From contig NZ_JAUSZI010000002.1 in NCBI RefSeq assembly GCF_030817415.1, positions 9,895,501 through 9,959,500 on the forward strand: 64,000 bases of DNA, in the 5' to 3' direction. A program made the position numbers and the translations under genes. Origin of the DNA: Streptomyces umbrinus. GTDB taxonomy: Bacteria; Actinomycetota; Actinomycetes; Streptomycetales; Streptomycetaceae. Positions 37,393 through 47,018 of this stretch are shown piece after piece. The first letter of the stretch is position 1; each line of letters starts with the position of its first letter. Under the pieces are notes generated by a model. That model was not told the origin of the DNA. It searched no databases and saw nothing but the letters and a program-made list of their open reading frames with translations.

Positions 37393-38163
37393 TGACTGAG
37401 GATCAGCCTCAGTTACCCGAGCAGCCGACACAGGGCCATGCAACAGCGTCACAGGCCGTGCCGCCGCGACCGCGGGTTCCGCCCGTTGTGACGGCTGAGC
37501 AGTGGGCCGCCGGGTTCCAGCAGACGCAATCACCGCGAGCCGACGATGTCCGAGTATCAGGCCGCCGTTCATGCCGGGCTGATCGCTCCCGAGCGCCGGC
37601 CTCGTGATCCGTCGATGCAGCTGATGGCCGACGGAGCCAAGCAGGTCATCAACGGTGCCCGGGACTCCTTCAACACCAAGGTCGCGCCGACCGTCGAGAA
37701 CTCTGGAGCCAAGGAGTTCTCCAGCAACCGCGTTGCCCCCGCCGCGCAGAGTGCCGCGCGCTCGATGCAGCAGAGCACCTCGCGTCCGGGACTGCCCCAG
37801 CTGAGGGGGCTGGCCACCTTCATCCTTCCCGCCGCGGCGTTCCTGGCGATCATCTCGCTGTTCATGCCGGTCGCTTCAGCCATGGGCTTCTCGGTCAACT
37901 ACTTCAGCGACGAGGTCGGCGACGAGGGCGGCTTCCTGCTCTTCATCATGCTCGTGGCCATCGCTGCCTCTGTCGTGGCAGCCATCCGCAAGGCGAACTG
38001 GTCCCGCGTCACCGCCGGGGTCGTGGGCATCGTCGCCGGCCTGATCGGCATGATCGACGGCTTCGGGACCATGGGCTCCGTAGCTGCAGTCCTCATCCTG
38101 CTGTCGCCGCGTCAGACGCCTACGATTCCGCCGATGCCACCAGCCCAGCCTCCACAGAGCTGA
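37393..38163 (+). CDS. Membrane protein of the element, one frameshifted or two overlapping frames
   Basis: Frame one starts at ATG 37393 (GAGGAAGCGGGGGCG upstream) and ends at 37607; its cytosolic part (MTEDQPQLPEQPTQG, VTAEQWAAGFQQTQSPRADD) then diverges. Frame two starts at ATG 37546 (MSEYQAAVHAGLIAPE) and runs to 38163, giving a 205-aa protein with about three transmembrane helices near residues 87-115, 127-147 and 155-182. Reading through from one to the other at about 37545 would give one 256-aa protein. I recognise no family. A lipoprotein gene follows on the same strand. Confidence 0.6.
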
Positions 38164-38202
38164 CCCAAACCGACTTTCCAGAATGAACGAAGGTAGAACA
38201 CC

Positions 38203-38772
38203 ATGAACTCCACCAGGACCGCACGTGCGACGCGGACCAGGATCGCCGTGTCCGCCGCGGCCCTGGCCGCGGGTGCTCTCATGCTCACCGCCTGCGGCGG
38301 GAGCAGCGATGCTGCTTCCTCGCAGAGCCCCAGCAGCAGCCAGGCCTCCAGCTTCGACGGTGCCTACATCTCCATCACCGACGGGGCGCGCGGCGGCATC
38401 GCAGCCGTCGAAGGCCACAAGATCACGTACATCAACGTCACCGCTGGCGACCAGCAGTGCCAGCTGACCACGAAGGCCCTCGACGACATCAAGCACGGCT
38501 CGATCGTCAAGGACGGCAAGACCGACAAGGATCAGTATCAGGTTCTCTCGACCGGCACGATCAACGACAGCCGGACCAGTGTGCTCTGGGACGACGTCAA
38601 CGGCTCCGACCAGACAGGCACTGACCCGGGATCCGGCTCGATCTCGATGTCGAACAGCATGATCACGCTCGGGTACACCTTCGCCTATTCGATCGACCAG
38701 GTCCAGCTCATCCCCGCCGACAGCGACCAGGCGAAGGCTTTGATGGCCAAGGACTGCAACCAGCACAGCTGA
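38203..38772 (+). CDS. Putative lipoprotein
   Basis: 189 aa, ATG 38203 preceded by GAAGG. The signal peptide ends in lipobox LTAC (Cys30), followed by a Ser-rich linker and a beta-rich domain of about 135 residues with one further Cys pair (QQCQLT and KDCNQHS). It would be anchored on the outer face of the membrane. It sits just downstream of the membrane protein, near the T4SS-like operon, so a role at the cell surface in transfer or entry exclusion is possible but unproven. Confidence 0.8.
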   Translation: MNSTRTARATRTRIAVSAAALAAGALMLTACGGSSDAASSQSPSSSQASSFDGAYISITDGARGGIAAVEGHKITYINVTAGDQQCQLTTKALDDIKHGSIVKDGKTDKDQYQVLSTGTINDSRTSVLWDDVNGSDQTGTDPGSGSISMSNSMITLGYTFAYSIDQVQLIPADSDQAKALMAKDCNQHS

Positions 38773-38793
38773 TGCCGCACCACCCAGGCAGCA

Positions 38794-38828
38794 CAGAACC
38801 CCGTGGACATCACGTCCACGGGGTTCTG
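38794..38828. terminator. Perfect bidirectional terminator hairpin
   Basis: CAGAACCCCGTGGAC pairs without mismatch with GTCCACGGGGTTCTG (15 bp, 5-nt loop), followed by TCTTCT on the plus strand. It lies between the convergent lipoprotein gene and the minus-strand T4SS-like operon and can stop both. Confidence 0.85.
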
Positions 38829-38843
38829 TCTTCTCCCTGACAC

Positions 38844-39323
38844 CTACTCCTGGAGCTGCAGCGCCCGGTACTCCTCAATCGTCTCCGGTGGCCGGCCGTA
38901 CTTCGGCGCGTGCTGCTCGACGAAATCCAGCTCAGCCCACGCTGCCGACTGCCGGATCCTCGACCGCGTCAGCACGACGAACACCGTTGCACTGATGGCG
39001 ATGTTGAGCAGACACCACCCAGCCAGCAACGCCGTCAGCACCACAGGCAGACCGTCCTCGATCGCCATGGTGACCAGAACGACCAAGCCTGCGCTGTTGA
39101 TCAAGAGACTGGCCACGTACCCCTCGAACGTGCCGGACAGGCGCGCCAGAGTGCGCGGCTCGTCGCGATGCCGCACAGCGCGCTTCATCTCACCGACGAA
39201 CACCACGGTGGCCACGGCCGCCGCAGTGCTCAATGCCAGGTCGCGGATCCCGGTGATCCACCATCGCGCCGAGCGACACCAGCCGCGCGGGAACTCGCCG
39301 CGAAGCCTCGATCCGAGCCTCAT
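38844..39323 (-). CDS. Small membrane protein at the end of the T4SS-like operon
   Basis: 159 aa from ATG 39323, preceded by GGAGGAGAAGGGG; a longer frame to 39383 is open. Three transmembrane helices are predicted (LALSTAAAVATVVFVGEM, YVASLLINSAGLVVLVTMAI, LTALLAGWCLLNIAISATVF), with a basic N-terminus and an acidic C-terminal tail. I do not recognise a family. It is the last gene of the four-gene minus-strand operon. Confidence 0.7.
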   Translation of the reverse strand: MRLGSRLRGEFPRGWCRSARWWITGIRDLALSTAAAVATVVFVGEMKRAVRHRDEPRTLARLSGTFEGYVASLLINSAGLVVLVTMAIEDGLPVVLTALLAGWCLLNIAISATVFVVLTRSRIRQSAAWAELDFVEQHAPKYGRPPETIEEYRALQLQE

Positions 39324-39426
39324 GCTCTTCCCCTTCTCCTCCTGCCGCGCAAAAGACGACGCACCCGATGAGGACGATCGCAATGGTCGTTCTCACCGGG
39401 TGCGTCAGCCCTCCACGCTCGCCCGA

Positions 39427-42400
39427 TCAGTCCTGCGGCTTCTCGCGCCGGCCCTGGCGAAGACCACTGGCCGGCCGCTGCTGCGGCTCCGGAGTCTCCA
39501 CGCTCTGAGGGGCCGGATCGGCAGCCCGGCGCGGACGGGGACGAGGGGGACGAGGACGCGGAACCGGAGTCTGCCGCGGCGAAGGAGCCGGTGCAGGAGC
39601 CGACGTCTGCGGAGCCTGAGCCCGCGGGGCGGGCGCCTGGCGCGGCGTCGGCGTCGACGCCTGGATCGCACCCGGCTGACGCGCTGCCTGCGTCCGAGCC
39701 GGAGTCTGACCCGAAACCGGAGCGGCCACGGGACGAGGAGCCGACGTTCCGGCTTCCAGCTGCCTCGGAGCCGGGGTGCCCTGAGCGGAGCGCGTCGGAC
39801 GTGTGCTCGGCGAGGCCGGCTGCTCGGAAGCAGGGACAGGCACAAGCCCCGGAGTGGCTCCGCCGCTGAAGCGTTGCGGTGCAGCCTGCTGGTTGCTGCC
39901 CTGCTGGCTCTGCGCACCCTGGGCACCCATGCCGAACTGCGCCGGGCCCGTCTGACCGGCGACGGCCTTACGGCCTCCGCTGGTCGGAACAGAACCAGCG
40001 CTGTCAGCGCTGCTCTGCCCCTGAGCACCACCGCGAGAGCTCGACGGCTCCGTGGACGAGGCCAGAACCTCGCCGGGGATGACCCTGTTGCCGTCCGAGG
40101 CGTACCCAAGGTTCGACAGGCCGCCCCGGTTGCTCAGATTCTGTGCCGTCTGCTTGTCCGAGTGCGAGCTGCCTGCTCCACCACTTGTCAGCTGCAGCGG
40201 ACCGCCCTTGTCGTCGGGACCGTCGCCCTGGCCGGACGCGCCCAGGGCACCAGCAGGACCGCTGCCGCCACCGGAGCCACCGCTGCCAGGACCACCGTCC
40301 GCCGGGCTCTTCGGATCGCCCGGGCCACCCTCGCCGCCGCCCTCCAGGGCCAGCGCCTGCTTGCCCGCGGTCAGCGCCGCGGTGTCGCCGTTCGTGCCGC
40401 CGGCGTTCGTCGACGCCGTCTTGCCCGTCGGCTTGCCCGTGCTCGGAGACGCCGGGCCGCTGGTCTTGCTGTTGAACCCGTTGGCGAGCTTGTTGCCCAT
40501 GGCCATACCCGCGCCGGCCCCTGCACCTGCGGCCAGAGCAGGCATCAGCCCGCCCTTGTCCGGCTTCGGCGTGGTGTTGGTCTCCAGGAACTTGTCCACG
40601 AGCTTGGTGACCACCTCGTCCATCGCCTGCAGCACCGTCTTGCGGACCCGCAACAGAGCGAAGGTGATGCCCATGATCAGCAGCGACGAGATGAACGTCA
40701 GGATCACTACGATGATCCCGCCGAGCGCGGCGCTGCCCCACAGGCCGCCCGGGCTCATGAAGCTCGACACGGGTCCGGCCATGATGTCCGGGACCGAGAT
40801 CAGGAACTCCGAGACGAACTGGTAGATGAACAGCGTGACGAGGACCTCCAGGATCAGCGCCATGGAGTAGACGATCACCTTGGCGATCGCGGCCATCGCG
40901 CCCAATGTCGCGAACGGCACGGCCGCTACGAGGCCGAAAATCCGCTTGACCGAGCCGACCAGCATGCCGATGGCGTACCAGAAGCCGAGCAGGACGATGG
41001 AACCCAGGACCGTGGCTGTGTTGGACCAGTACATAAACTTCGCCGGACCCGTGCCCACCTGGCTGACGGCCATGTGGTTCTCGCGGGTGAAGCCGGACGT
41101 GGCGTTGTTCGAGCTGTACATGTTCAGCGAGCTGGGGCTGAACCCGGTGTTGAGGTAGTTGTACGCCGCCAGGGGAGACAGGTTGCACGAGGAGGGCGTC
41201 TTACCCACCGTGAAGCCGCAGCCGGCCTTTGCCCCCGTCGTCGTGAAGACCGTCGAGTCCTTGCCGGGACGAGAGGAGGTCAGGCCCGTGCCATCGGTCG
41301 AGATCACCGGGTGATCGTCCGGCTTCGGCCCCTTCTCCTCACCGAACCCCTCCACGTCGCCGTAGCTGTCCTTGTCGACGAACCAGCTCTTCTTGACATC
41401 CGCGCTCTCGTCCAGCTGAGTGATCGAGCTCTTGATCCCCGACTCGAAGTCGGAAGCTGCGATCTCGTTGCTGCCGATGTACTTGCCGATGATCCCGAAG
41501 GTCGAGAACACCGCCTTGAAGTCATCCGACGCACCGGTGCCGACGGAGACCGTGCCGTCCTTCCAGGCCGACTCGGCGTCGTTGGCCTTCGTGCCGATGC
41601 TGAGGCCGTTGAACGTCGCTCCGTGGGACTGCTTGTTGATCGCCAGCGCGCTCGTGCGCACCGACATCATCGCGTCGGAGCTGGCCTGGTCGCCGTTCCA
41701 GGAGACAGTGGCCTGGTCCGGGATTCCGAGGCGGTCGTTCATCATCCACGCCTCGAAGTCGACGTAGGTGCTCAGCACGACGCGCGTCGGACCGGCATGC
41801 TGGCCGAGAACCGAGTTGTCGAACTTGTCGAGCACGCTGGTGTACATCGATCCGATGAGCGGCAGACCGACGCCGATGAAGACGACGCGCACGATCAGCT
41901 TCTTGATCGCCGAACCCCGGTCCATCTTCTTGAACATGACCAGGCCGATGAGCAGGAAGCCGATGAAGATCGGTACCAGCGCCTGCCACGCGATATCGAC
42001 GAGCAGGCCGTACCAGCCGCTGATCCAGTGCTGCAGACCCGAGAGCGCGCCGCCTCCGGTGTCACCTCCCGTCATACCCTCGGCAAGAGTCGGATTGACC
42101 GCCGCGACCGCGCTGTAGAACCACATGAAGGGGTTGATGAGCTTCAGGAACTGGAGGATGACGTAGAACAGCGTGCCGACCGCCAGCGCCAGGGCGTAGA
42201 GGACCCAGATGATGGAGCCTGCGATCACGCTCACGATCTGGCCGCCGATGCCCGAGGACATCGTGTCCAGGCCAAGGTCGTTGTTGGCCGCTCCGAAGTG
42301 CGCGTAGTCGAGCATGCCCGAGTACTTCGCGTTGCCCTTGTCGTCTTTCGCTGCCAGGGTCTCGTACGTGACGGTCTGCGAGGACCCCGAGACCTCGGCG

Positions 42401-42816
42401 AAGAACCAGCCCACGATGTTGCCCAGGCTGAACTCCGAGTCGGCGTAGCCGAGCATGGAACCGCCCGCAGCAGGACTGCTCGTGACCGGCTTCCAGTTCT
42501 CGTGCATGCCTTTGTCGTTGGACGGCGAGTTCTTCTCGCTGAAGTACGAGCTCGCATTCGAAGCCAGCTGGTAGAGGCTGTAGTTGTCGCGCTCCTTCTG
42601 GTCGTCCGCGGACGCCGGCGAAGAAGTCGCCATCATGAGGACCGGAACGAACAGCGCGGCCAGGAGCACGAGGGCGAGCCCGCGCACGAGCCTGCCCTGG
42701 CGGGCTCTGCCACCGCCATGGCCGGCCCAGGCACGCAGCCGCGCCACCGCCGTGATCGTCCCGTTCATCGCCTCTCCCCTACTCCTCGCCCTCGTATCAG
42801 TGCTGACCTCGCTCAC
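39427..42816 (-). CDS. VirB6/TrbL-like polytopic conjugation protein
   Basis: 1129 aa if the GTG at 42816 is used, which overlaps the upstream stop as GTGA. The ATG at 42768 with GGGGAGAGG upstream is equally good. A signal-like segment (RGLALVLLAALFVPVLMMAT) precedes an extracytoplasmic stretch. About eight transmembrane helices follow between residues 170-280 and 590-750, separated by a large external loop. The last 370 residues are a disordered Pro/Gln/Ala/Ser-rich tail. VirB6/TrbL proteins form the inner-membrane channel of type IV secretion systems. Topology and gene order support the call more than residue identity. Confidence 0.75.
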   Translation of the reverse strand: MSEVSTDTRARSRGEAMNGTITAVARLRAWAGHGGGRARQGRLVRGLALVLLAALFVPVLMMATSSPASADDQKERDNYSLYQLASNASSYFSEKNSPSNDKGMHENWKPVTSSPAAGGSMLGYADSEFSLGNIVGWFFAEVSGSSQTVTYETLAAKDDKGNAKYSGMLDYAHFGAANNDLGLDTMSSGIGGQIVSVIAGSIIWVLYALALAVGTLFYVILQFLKLINPFMWFYSAVAAVNPTLAEGMTGGDTGGGALSGLQHWISGWYGLLVDIAWQALVPIFIGFLLIGLVMFKKMDRGSAIKKLIVRVVFIGVGLPLIGSMYTSVLDKFDNSVLGQHAGPTRVVLSTYVDFEAWMMNDRLGIPDQATVSWNGDQASSDAMMSVRTSALAINKQSHGATFNGLSIGTKANDAESAWKDGTVSVGTGASDDFKAVFSTFGIIGKYIGSNEIAASDFESGIKSSITQLDESADVKKSWFVDKDSYGDVEGFGEEKGPKPDDHPVISTDGTGLTSSRPGKDSTVFTTTGAKAGCGFTVGKTPSSCNLSPLAAYNYLNTGFSPSSLNMYSSNNATSGFTRENHMAVSQVGTGPAKFMYWSNTATVLGSIVLLGFWYAIGMLVGSVKRIFGLVAAVPFATLGAMAAIAKVIVYSMALILEVLVTLFIYQFVSEFLISVPDIMAGPVSSFMSPGGLWGSAALGGIIVVILTFISSLLIMGITFALLRVRKTVLQAMDEVVTKLVDKFLETNTTPKPDKGGLMPALAAGAGAGAGMAMGNKLANGFNSKTSGPASPSTGKPTGKTASTNAGGTNGDTAALTAGKQALALEGGGEGGPGDPKSPADGGPGSGGSGGGSGPAGALGASGQGDGPDDKGGPLQLTSGGAGSSHSDKQTAQNLSNRGGLSNLGYASDGNRVIPGEVLASSTEPSSSRGGAQGQSSADSAGSVPTSGGRKAVAGQTGPAQFGMGAQGAQSQQGSNQQAAPQRFSGGATPGLVPVPASEQPASPSTRPTRSAQGTPAPRQLEAGTSAPRPVAAPVSGQTPARTQAARQPGAIQASTPTPRQAPAPRAQAPQTSAPAPAPSPRQTPVPRPRPPRPRPRRAADPAPQSVETPEPQQRPASGLRQGRREKPQD

Positions 42817-45116
42817 GCCTTGACCAGCTTCTTCGGCTTGGGCTTCCTCGCTGGCCGCGTCGCGCCGTCCTCGGGCTGCTGCAGGCTCTTCTTGGCGTCG
42901 CGGTGCTTGCCGCCGTCGCTCTGGCCCGCGTCAGCCTCGCCGTCGCCGCCCTCGCTGTGCTTCCGGATGCTGGTGAGGTTCGCGCCCGGTGCAGGCTTGT
43001 CGTGCATGATCGCGTCCATCCGCGCCGCCTCTTCGGCCCTGGCCGCCTCCAGGTGGACCTGCCTGCGCTGGGCCTCGCGGTAGGGGTTGATCCCCAGTGC
43101 CAGGTCCAGGTGGAAGACCACGTTGGAGACGCCCCGGCGCAGGTACGTGAGGTTCTCGCCCTTGGTCGTGATGAGCTGGGCGAGATCCGGCGGAATCCGC
43201 TGGTGCAGCTGCTTCTGGTACTCCACCACCGCACCGTCGCGCATCGGGCCGAAGAGCGTGTAGTCCGCGGCGTCGAACTTGTTGAAGTCGCTGTCGGCCA
43301 GCATCTTGTCGACGTCGTTGTAGCTGTAGACCACCCGGCCGCCGCGCTCGTGCATATGGTCGAACTGGTCCTTGATGTACTTCTTCACCCGGTCGTCGAT
43401 GCGCTCGGTCCCGTGGATGATCACCGTGTCGCCGAGCCCCAGCTTGCCGACGGCGAAACCGACGATGTTCACCAGCTGCGCCATCGCCACGCCCTTGCCG
43501 CGGCGCATGAGCCGCGAGAAGTCGTAGACCACGCGCCGCGAATCCCGGACCCCGTCCACGGCCGAGGCCGTGTGGTTGTTGAACAGGTCGCCGTTGGTGC
43601 TCAGCAGCGCGTTGGCGATGCCTCTGAGCACGTTGTAGGCGCGCAGCTGGTCCGGGTCGGTCTTGCTGGAGTTCAGCAGTGTCTTGTGCGCGGTTGCCAC
43701 GTAGGAGACGAACATCTGAAGACGCGGCACCTGGGTGTGCGGGATGTTCACCACGCGCAGGCGGTGACGCTGCTCCTTGGCGTTGTGCCGCCACATGCCC
43801 TGTTCGATGTAGAAGTCGGTCGCGGTGTCTTCGAGGGCGCTGCGGATGATCGAGCCGATCGCTCCGTCGCTGGTCTCGTAGAGCTGCTCGAACATCAGCT
43901 TGAGCTTCTCCATCTGGGCGGAGAAGACCGTAAGCTCGTCCTCCTCCTCGCCGAACATCTCGAACATGTTCACGTCGCCCTGATTCAGGTCCACGCGCGA
44001 GGTGAGCCGCTCGAACTTCGGGCCGAGCTTGTCGAGGTTCGCTCCGTCGAGGATGAGGTGGACGACCTGGCCGTTGTTCAGCAGCGCCGCCTGCGAGATC
44101 TTCGAGCACCACATGTTGGTCACCCGCTGGCGGTCGAGGTACTCGCTGAGCGTGGCGTCGGCGACGATCGCGTGGTGGTCGTAGGCGTTGACGTCCATGA
44201 GCACGGCGCTGTTGTTGACATCGCCGACCATGTAGCCGACGTACTCGCCACCTCGGTCGTTGAGGCCATTGGTCACCAGCGAGTACGAGCCGGCCAGCTC
44301 GGTCGAGGTGAAGTGGAAGCCCTTGCCCTTCTTCTTCTCGTTGTTCTTCCACAGGCCCGAGAGCTCCTGACGCTGCTCGCCGGCGTAGGGCGCAGCCTTC
44401 AGCGTGCCGAATCGGTCGATGTACAGACGCGTGACCCGGTCGATCGTGTCGTCCAGGGCCGCCAGATCGGGGGCCTTGAGGAAGAGCCGGTTGTGCACCG
44501 AGAGGTAGCTCGCACCGTCCTGGATCTCGCCGATCGTGATCCCGAGGTCACCGGAGATCTTCGCGGCCTTGCGCTTGGAGGAGGTCGTGCCCGTCTCCTC
44601 CTGCTCGTACGCATCCAGCCGGTCCAGCTTCTCCGACTGCTTGGTGTACGAGTCGATCCACTTCTCATCCATCCGCTTGACCTGCTCAAGCACGACGGCG
44701 GTGACCCGCTCGTCCAGGCCGTCCGGGATCCGGTCGATACCCCAGAAGGCGGCGAAGTTGTCGTGCGCGGCGTCGCCGTGGAAGTACGCCAGGATGCAGG
44801 CGACCGCGCCGTCGACCTCGAAGTAGTCGGAGCGGAAGAGGTACTTCTCCTTCGGCTTCAGCGCGAGCAGGTGAGGGTAGGCGTCGAACGTGCCCTGGAG
44901 GTGCTTCACTTCCCGGCGGCGCTGCCACCAGTTCTTCTTCGGCTCGGCGGCCTCATCGGCTGCGCCGTCCGCCGGCGCAGCGCCCTGCACGCCCTCAGCC
45001 TGAGCAGCACCGTCCGCGCGCGGATCATCGACCACAAGCTCCGCGGTCTCATTCGTCTCGGCAGGCTTCTTTCCCGGAATGCCGAGCTGTGCCCGGACTT
45101 TCGTCATCAGCGCCAT
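42813..45116 (-). CDS. VirB4-like T4SS protein without a recognisable Walker A motif
   Basis: 767 aa, ATG at 45116. The N-terminal part (to about 95) is Ala/Glu-rich and disordered. VirB4-like features include the VSNVVFHLDL end, YDFSRLMRRGKGVAMAQLVN in the Walker B region, and NMFEMFGEEEDELTVFSAQM. Where VirB4 proteins carry GxxGxGK(S/T), this protein reads DHHAIVADATLSEYLDRQRV, with no Gly-rich loop or Lys. It is therefore probably a structural, ATPase-inactive member, or the catalytic motif has moved. The C-terminus is Lys-rich. It overlaps the VirB6-like gene by 4 nt and lies 42 bp after the PrgI-like gene. Confidence 0.75.
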   Translation of the reverse strand: MALMTKVRAQLGIPGKKPAETNETAELVVDDPRADGAAQAEGVQGAAPADGAADEAAEPKKNWWQRRREVKHLQGTFDAYPHLLALKPKEKYLFRSDYFEVDGAVACILAYFHGDAAHDNFAAFWGIDRIPDGLDERVTAVVLEQVKRMDEKWIDSYTKQSEKLDRLDAYEQEETGTTSSKRKAAKISGDLGITIGEIQDGASYLSVHNRLFLKAPDLAALDDTIDRVTRLYIDRFGTLKAAPYAGEQRQELSGLWKNNEKKKGKGFHFTSTELAGSYSLVTNGLNDRGGEYVGYMVGDVNNSAVLMDVNAYDHHAIVADATLSEYLDRQRVTNMWCSKISQAALLNNGQVVHLILDGANLDKLGPKFERLTSRVDLNQGDVNMFEMFGEEEDELTVFSAQMEKLKLMFEQLYETSDGAIGSIIRSALEDTATDFYIEQGMWRHNAKEQRHRLRVVNIPHTQVPRLQMFVSYVATAHKTLLNSSKTDPDQLRAYNVLRGIANALLSTNGDLFNNHTASAVDGVRDSRRVVYDFSRLMRRGKGVAMAQLVNIVGFAVGKLGLGDTVIIHGTERIDDRVKKYIKDQFDHMHERGGRVVYSYNDVDKMLADSDFNKFDAADYTLFGPMRDGAVVEYQKQLHQRIPPDLAQLITTKGENLTYLRRGVSNVVFHLDLALGINPYREAQRRQVHLEAARAEEAARMDAIMHDKPAPGANLTSIRKHSEGGDGEADAGQSDGGKHRDAKKSLQQPEDGATRPARKPKPKKLVKA

Positions 45117-45158
45117 GGTGTCCTTCGTTCCTCGTCGTGGTGGTCGGCCTGGCGCTGG

Positions 45159-46058
45159 TCAGTTCAGCGACGCCTTGAGACTGAGCAGTTCGTCGTCGAT
45201 GCCCTGGTAGAAGACCCGGAGCATCGGCAGGGCCTCCTCGCGGTCGAGCATCGTGGCTTCCTTGATCATCAGAGTGGAGCCGCCGACCTCGGCCTGGAGG
45301 ACCTGGTGCCCCTTGCGCAGTGCGTCGGCGTTCTTGCCCTTGAGCAGCAGGTACTGATGGATGGAGGTGAACTTCCCGCCCACGTGCTGCGTGAGAATGT
45401 CGTACTGCTCGTTCTGCAGCTCGATCAGATCGGGATCGCGGACCTGCAGGGCCTGGTTGCGCCGTTCCAGGTTCGCCACCTGGTGGTAGATCCGCTGCGG
45501 CTCCTTCGTTGTGATGAAGCTGTGCTCGCAGGCCGTCTCGACCTTGCGCCAGAAGGAGTCGACCCGATCGAGGATCCCGACCCGGTCCTCGTCGAAGAGC
45601 AGATAGCTCGCCGAGCCGACGACCAGGTAGACCTGGCCTTCACTGCCGTCGGAGAAGCGGATCAGCCCGTCCTCGTCGATCCCGTCGATGCCGACGATCG
45701 AGTAGAAGTCCGTGGGGTTCGAGCTGCGGCGCGTAAAGACGTGACGGGCCTTCGGCGGCAGGTAAGCCAGGAAGGCCGGCACGCGCATGATGCGCAGCTC
45801 CTTCGTCTTCATCAGCCCGCCGAAGTAGGCGATCGCCGCCAGTCCCCAAAGAACGAAGAACGTGATGGCGACTGGGCCCGAGCTCGCGACGAACGTCGAC
45901 GTGCTGAACCACAGCAGGGCGAGGATGCCGCCGCCGAAGAAGAGCAGCTGCTTGATCGGGGAGGGCTTGGCCGCCCAACCTCCCTTGCTCAGCGTGATCT
46001 CGTGGTCGAGGAAGCTCCTGTTCAGCGAACTCGGCACCTTATAGGACAGTTTCGCCAT
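45159..46058 (-). CDS. PrgI/SCO6880-like T4SS protein
   Basis: 299 aa from ATG at 46058 after GGGGGAGACGAGAG; a frame open to 46094 adds 12 residues. Two close transmembrane helices at about 39-57 and 61-81 are followed by a long cytosolic domain with FYSIVGIDGIDEDGLIRFSD and a helical end. Its N-terminus (YKVPSSLNRS) and topology fit the PrgI/SCO6880 group encoded ahead of VirB4 in Gram-positive conjugation operons. It is the first gene of the operon. Confidence 0.78.
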   Translation of the reverse strand: MAKLSYKVPSSLNRSFLDHEITLSKGGWAAKPSPIKQLLFFGGGILALLWFSTSTFVASSGPVAITFFVLWGLAAIAYFGGLMKTKELRIMRVPAFLAYLPPKARHVFTRRSSNPTDFYSIVGIDGIDEDGLIRFSDGSEGQVYLVVGSASYLLFDEDRVGILDRVDSFWRKVETACEHSFITTKEPQRIYHQVANLERRNQALQVRDPDLIELQNEQYDILTQHVGGKFTSIHQYLLLKGKNADALRKGHQVLQAEVGGSTLMIKEATMLDREEALPMLRVFYQGIDDELLSLKASLN

Positions 46059-46498
46059 GAATCTCTCGTCTCCCCCTGCGACCGTAATGGTCATTGATCG
46101 GCCTACTCAAAAGCCCTCATGTGCGAGGCGCGTAGAGGGCATTCTATCTTGGATAGGTCATTTGAATCGAGGTCGAAAGGGTCTTGAATGGTGACTCCTG
46201 ATGGCTCGGACTGGCGAGTCCGAGCCGTCAGGCGTCGTCTGAGCGGCTGACAGATCAGTTGCGCCGCGGGAGCAGAGGCGCTCAGCTCATCGCTACCGCC
46301 TCGAAGCGCGGAACGTCGTCGCCCAGGTCGAGTACATCGTCACTGGTGGGCGGCTGACGGGGCGTCGGTCACGGGGCCGGTCTGAAGTTGTCCCGCAGAT
46401 AGCGCCCCATTATCTGCGGCATCGCCGATCATGACCTGCGGCGATGACTTCGGGCCGCGACATGAGGCGGCCCCGTTATCTGTGGCAAGGGGGAAGCG
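46059..46498. other. 440-bp region at the element's right side with a hairpin
   Basis: No convincing gene. GGCTCGGACT (46203-46212) and AGTCCGAGCC (46217-46226) form a perfect stem with a 4-nt loop. Upstream of the PrgI-like gene there is a low-GC promoter-like stretch (46120-46170, around TTCTATCTTGGATAGGTC). The genes normally found here in a conjugative element (relaxase, coupling protein) are absent. Confidence 0.5.
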
Positions 46499-46927
46499 GT
46501 GCCCGCTGTCGTACGACTGCCTGTCGGAAAGGCGCTCACCGTCCGCGCGGCGGCCGACGTGTTCCTCGACTCGCTCGGCAACCCGAACACGGTCCGCAAC
46601 TACGGGATCGGGGTGGGCAAGACCGCCGAGCGGATCGGCGAGGACCGGCCGCTGGGGTCGGTCGCGGACGACGAGATCGGCGAGGCCCTCGAACTGCTGT
46701 GGGGCGAGGCCGCGGTCAACGCCTGGAACGCCCGGCGGGCGTCGGTGCTGTCCTGGCTCGGCTGGTGCGGCGAGCGCGGGTACGACGGCCCGTCGGTCCC
46801 GGCCTGGGCGAAGCGGATGACTCCGCCGGACTCGCAAACCCCGGCCCGCTCGAAGATGGCGATCGACCGGCTGATCGCCCGGCGCGAGGTCCACCTCCGG
46901 GAGAAGACCCTGTGGCGGATGCTCTAA
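46499..46927 (+). pseudogene. N-terminal fragment of another tyrosine recombinase
   Basis: 142 aa from GTG 46499 (AAGGGGGAA upstream). The piece is a typical core-binding (SAM-like) domain: LTVRAAADVFLDSLGNPNTV, RNYGIGVGKT, WNARRASVLSWLGWCGERGY, and ends REVHLREKTLWRML, exactly where such recombinases continue into the catalytic domain. The stop at 46925-46927 removes the Arg, His and Tyr residues. It cannot recombine DNA; it may be a decayed relative of the terminal-region recombinases of Streptomyces. Confidence 0.72.
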
Positions 46928-47018
46928 GAGACGTCCGGGCGGACTCTACGAAACTCGGGGCAGCTCACTGGCGGCGCAGCCTAGCTCGTCAACCGCGCGA
47001 CCTACCAGCACGGTGCGG

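Noticed and set aside
38803..43083. A 1426-codon plus-strand open frame rich in Arg and His
   Set aside because: It is the antisense shadow of the minus-strand T4SS-like operon. Low-complexity Arg content, no ribosome site and no domain structure; the minus strand has signal peptide, membrane helices and translational coupling.
42903..46097. A 1064-codon plus-strand frame across the VirB4/PrgI region
   Set aside because: Another shadow of GC-rich minus-strand genes; its composition (long Val/Leu/Arg runs without motifs) and lack of a start site argue against coding.
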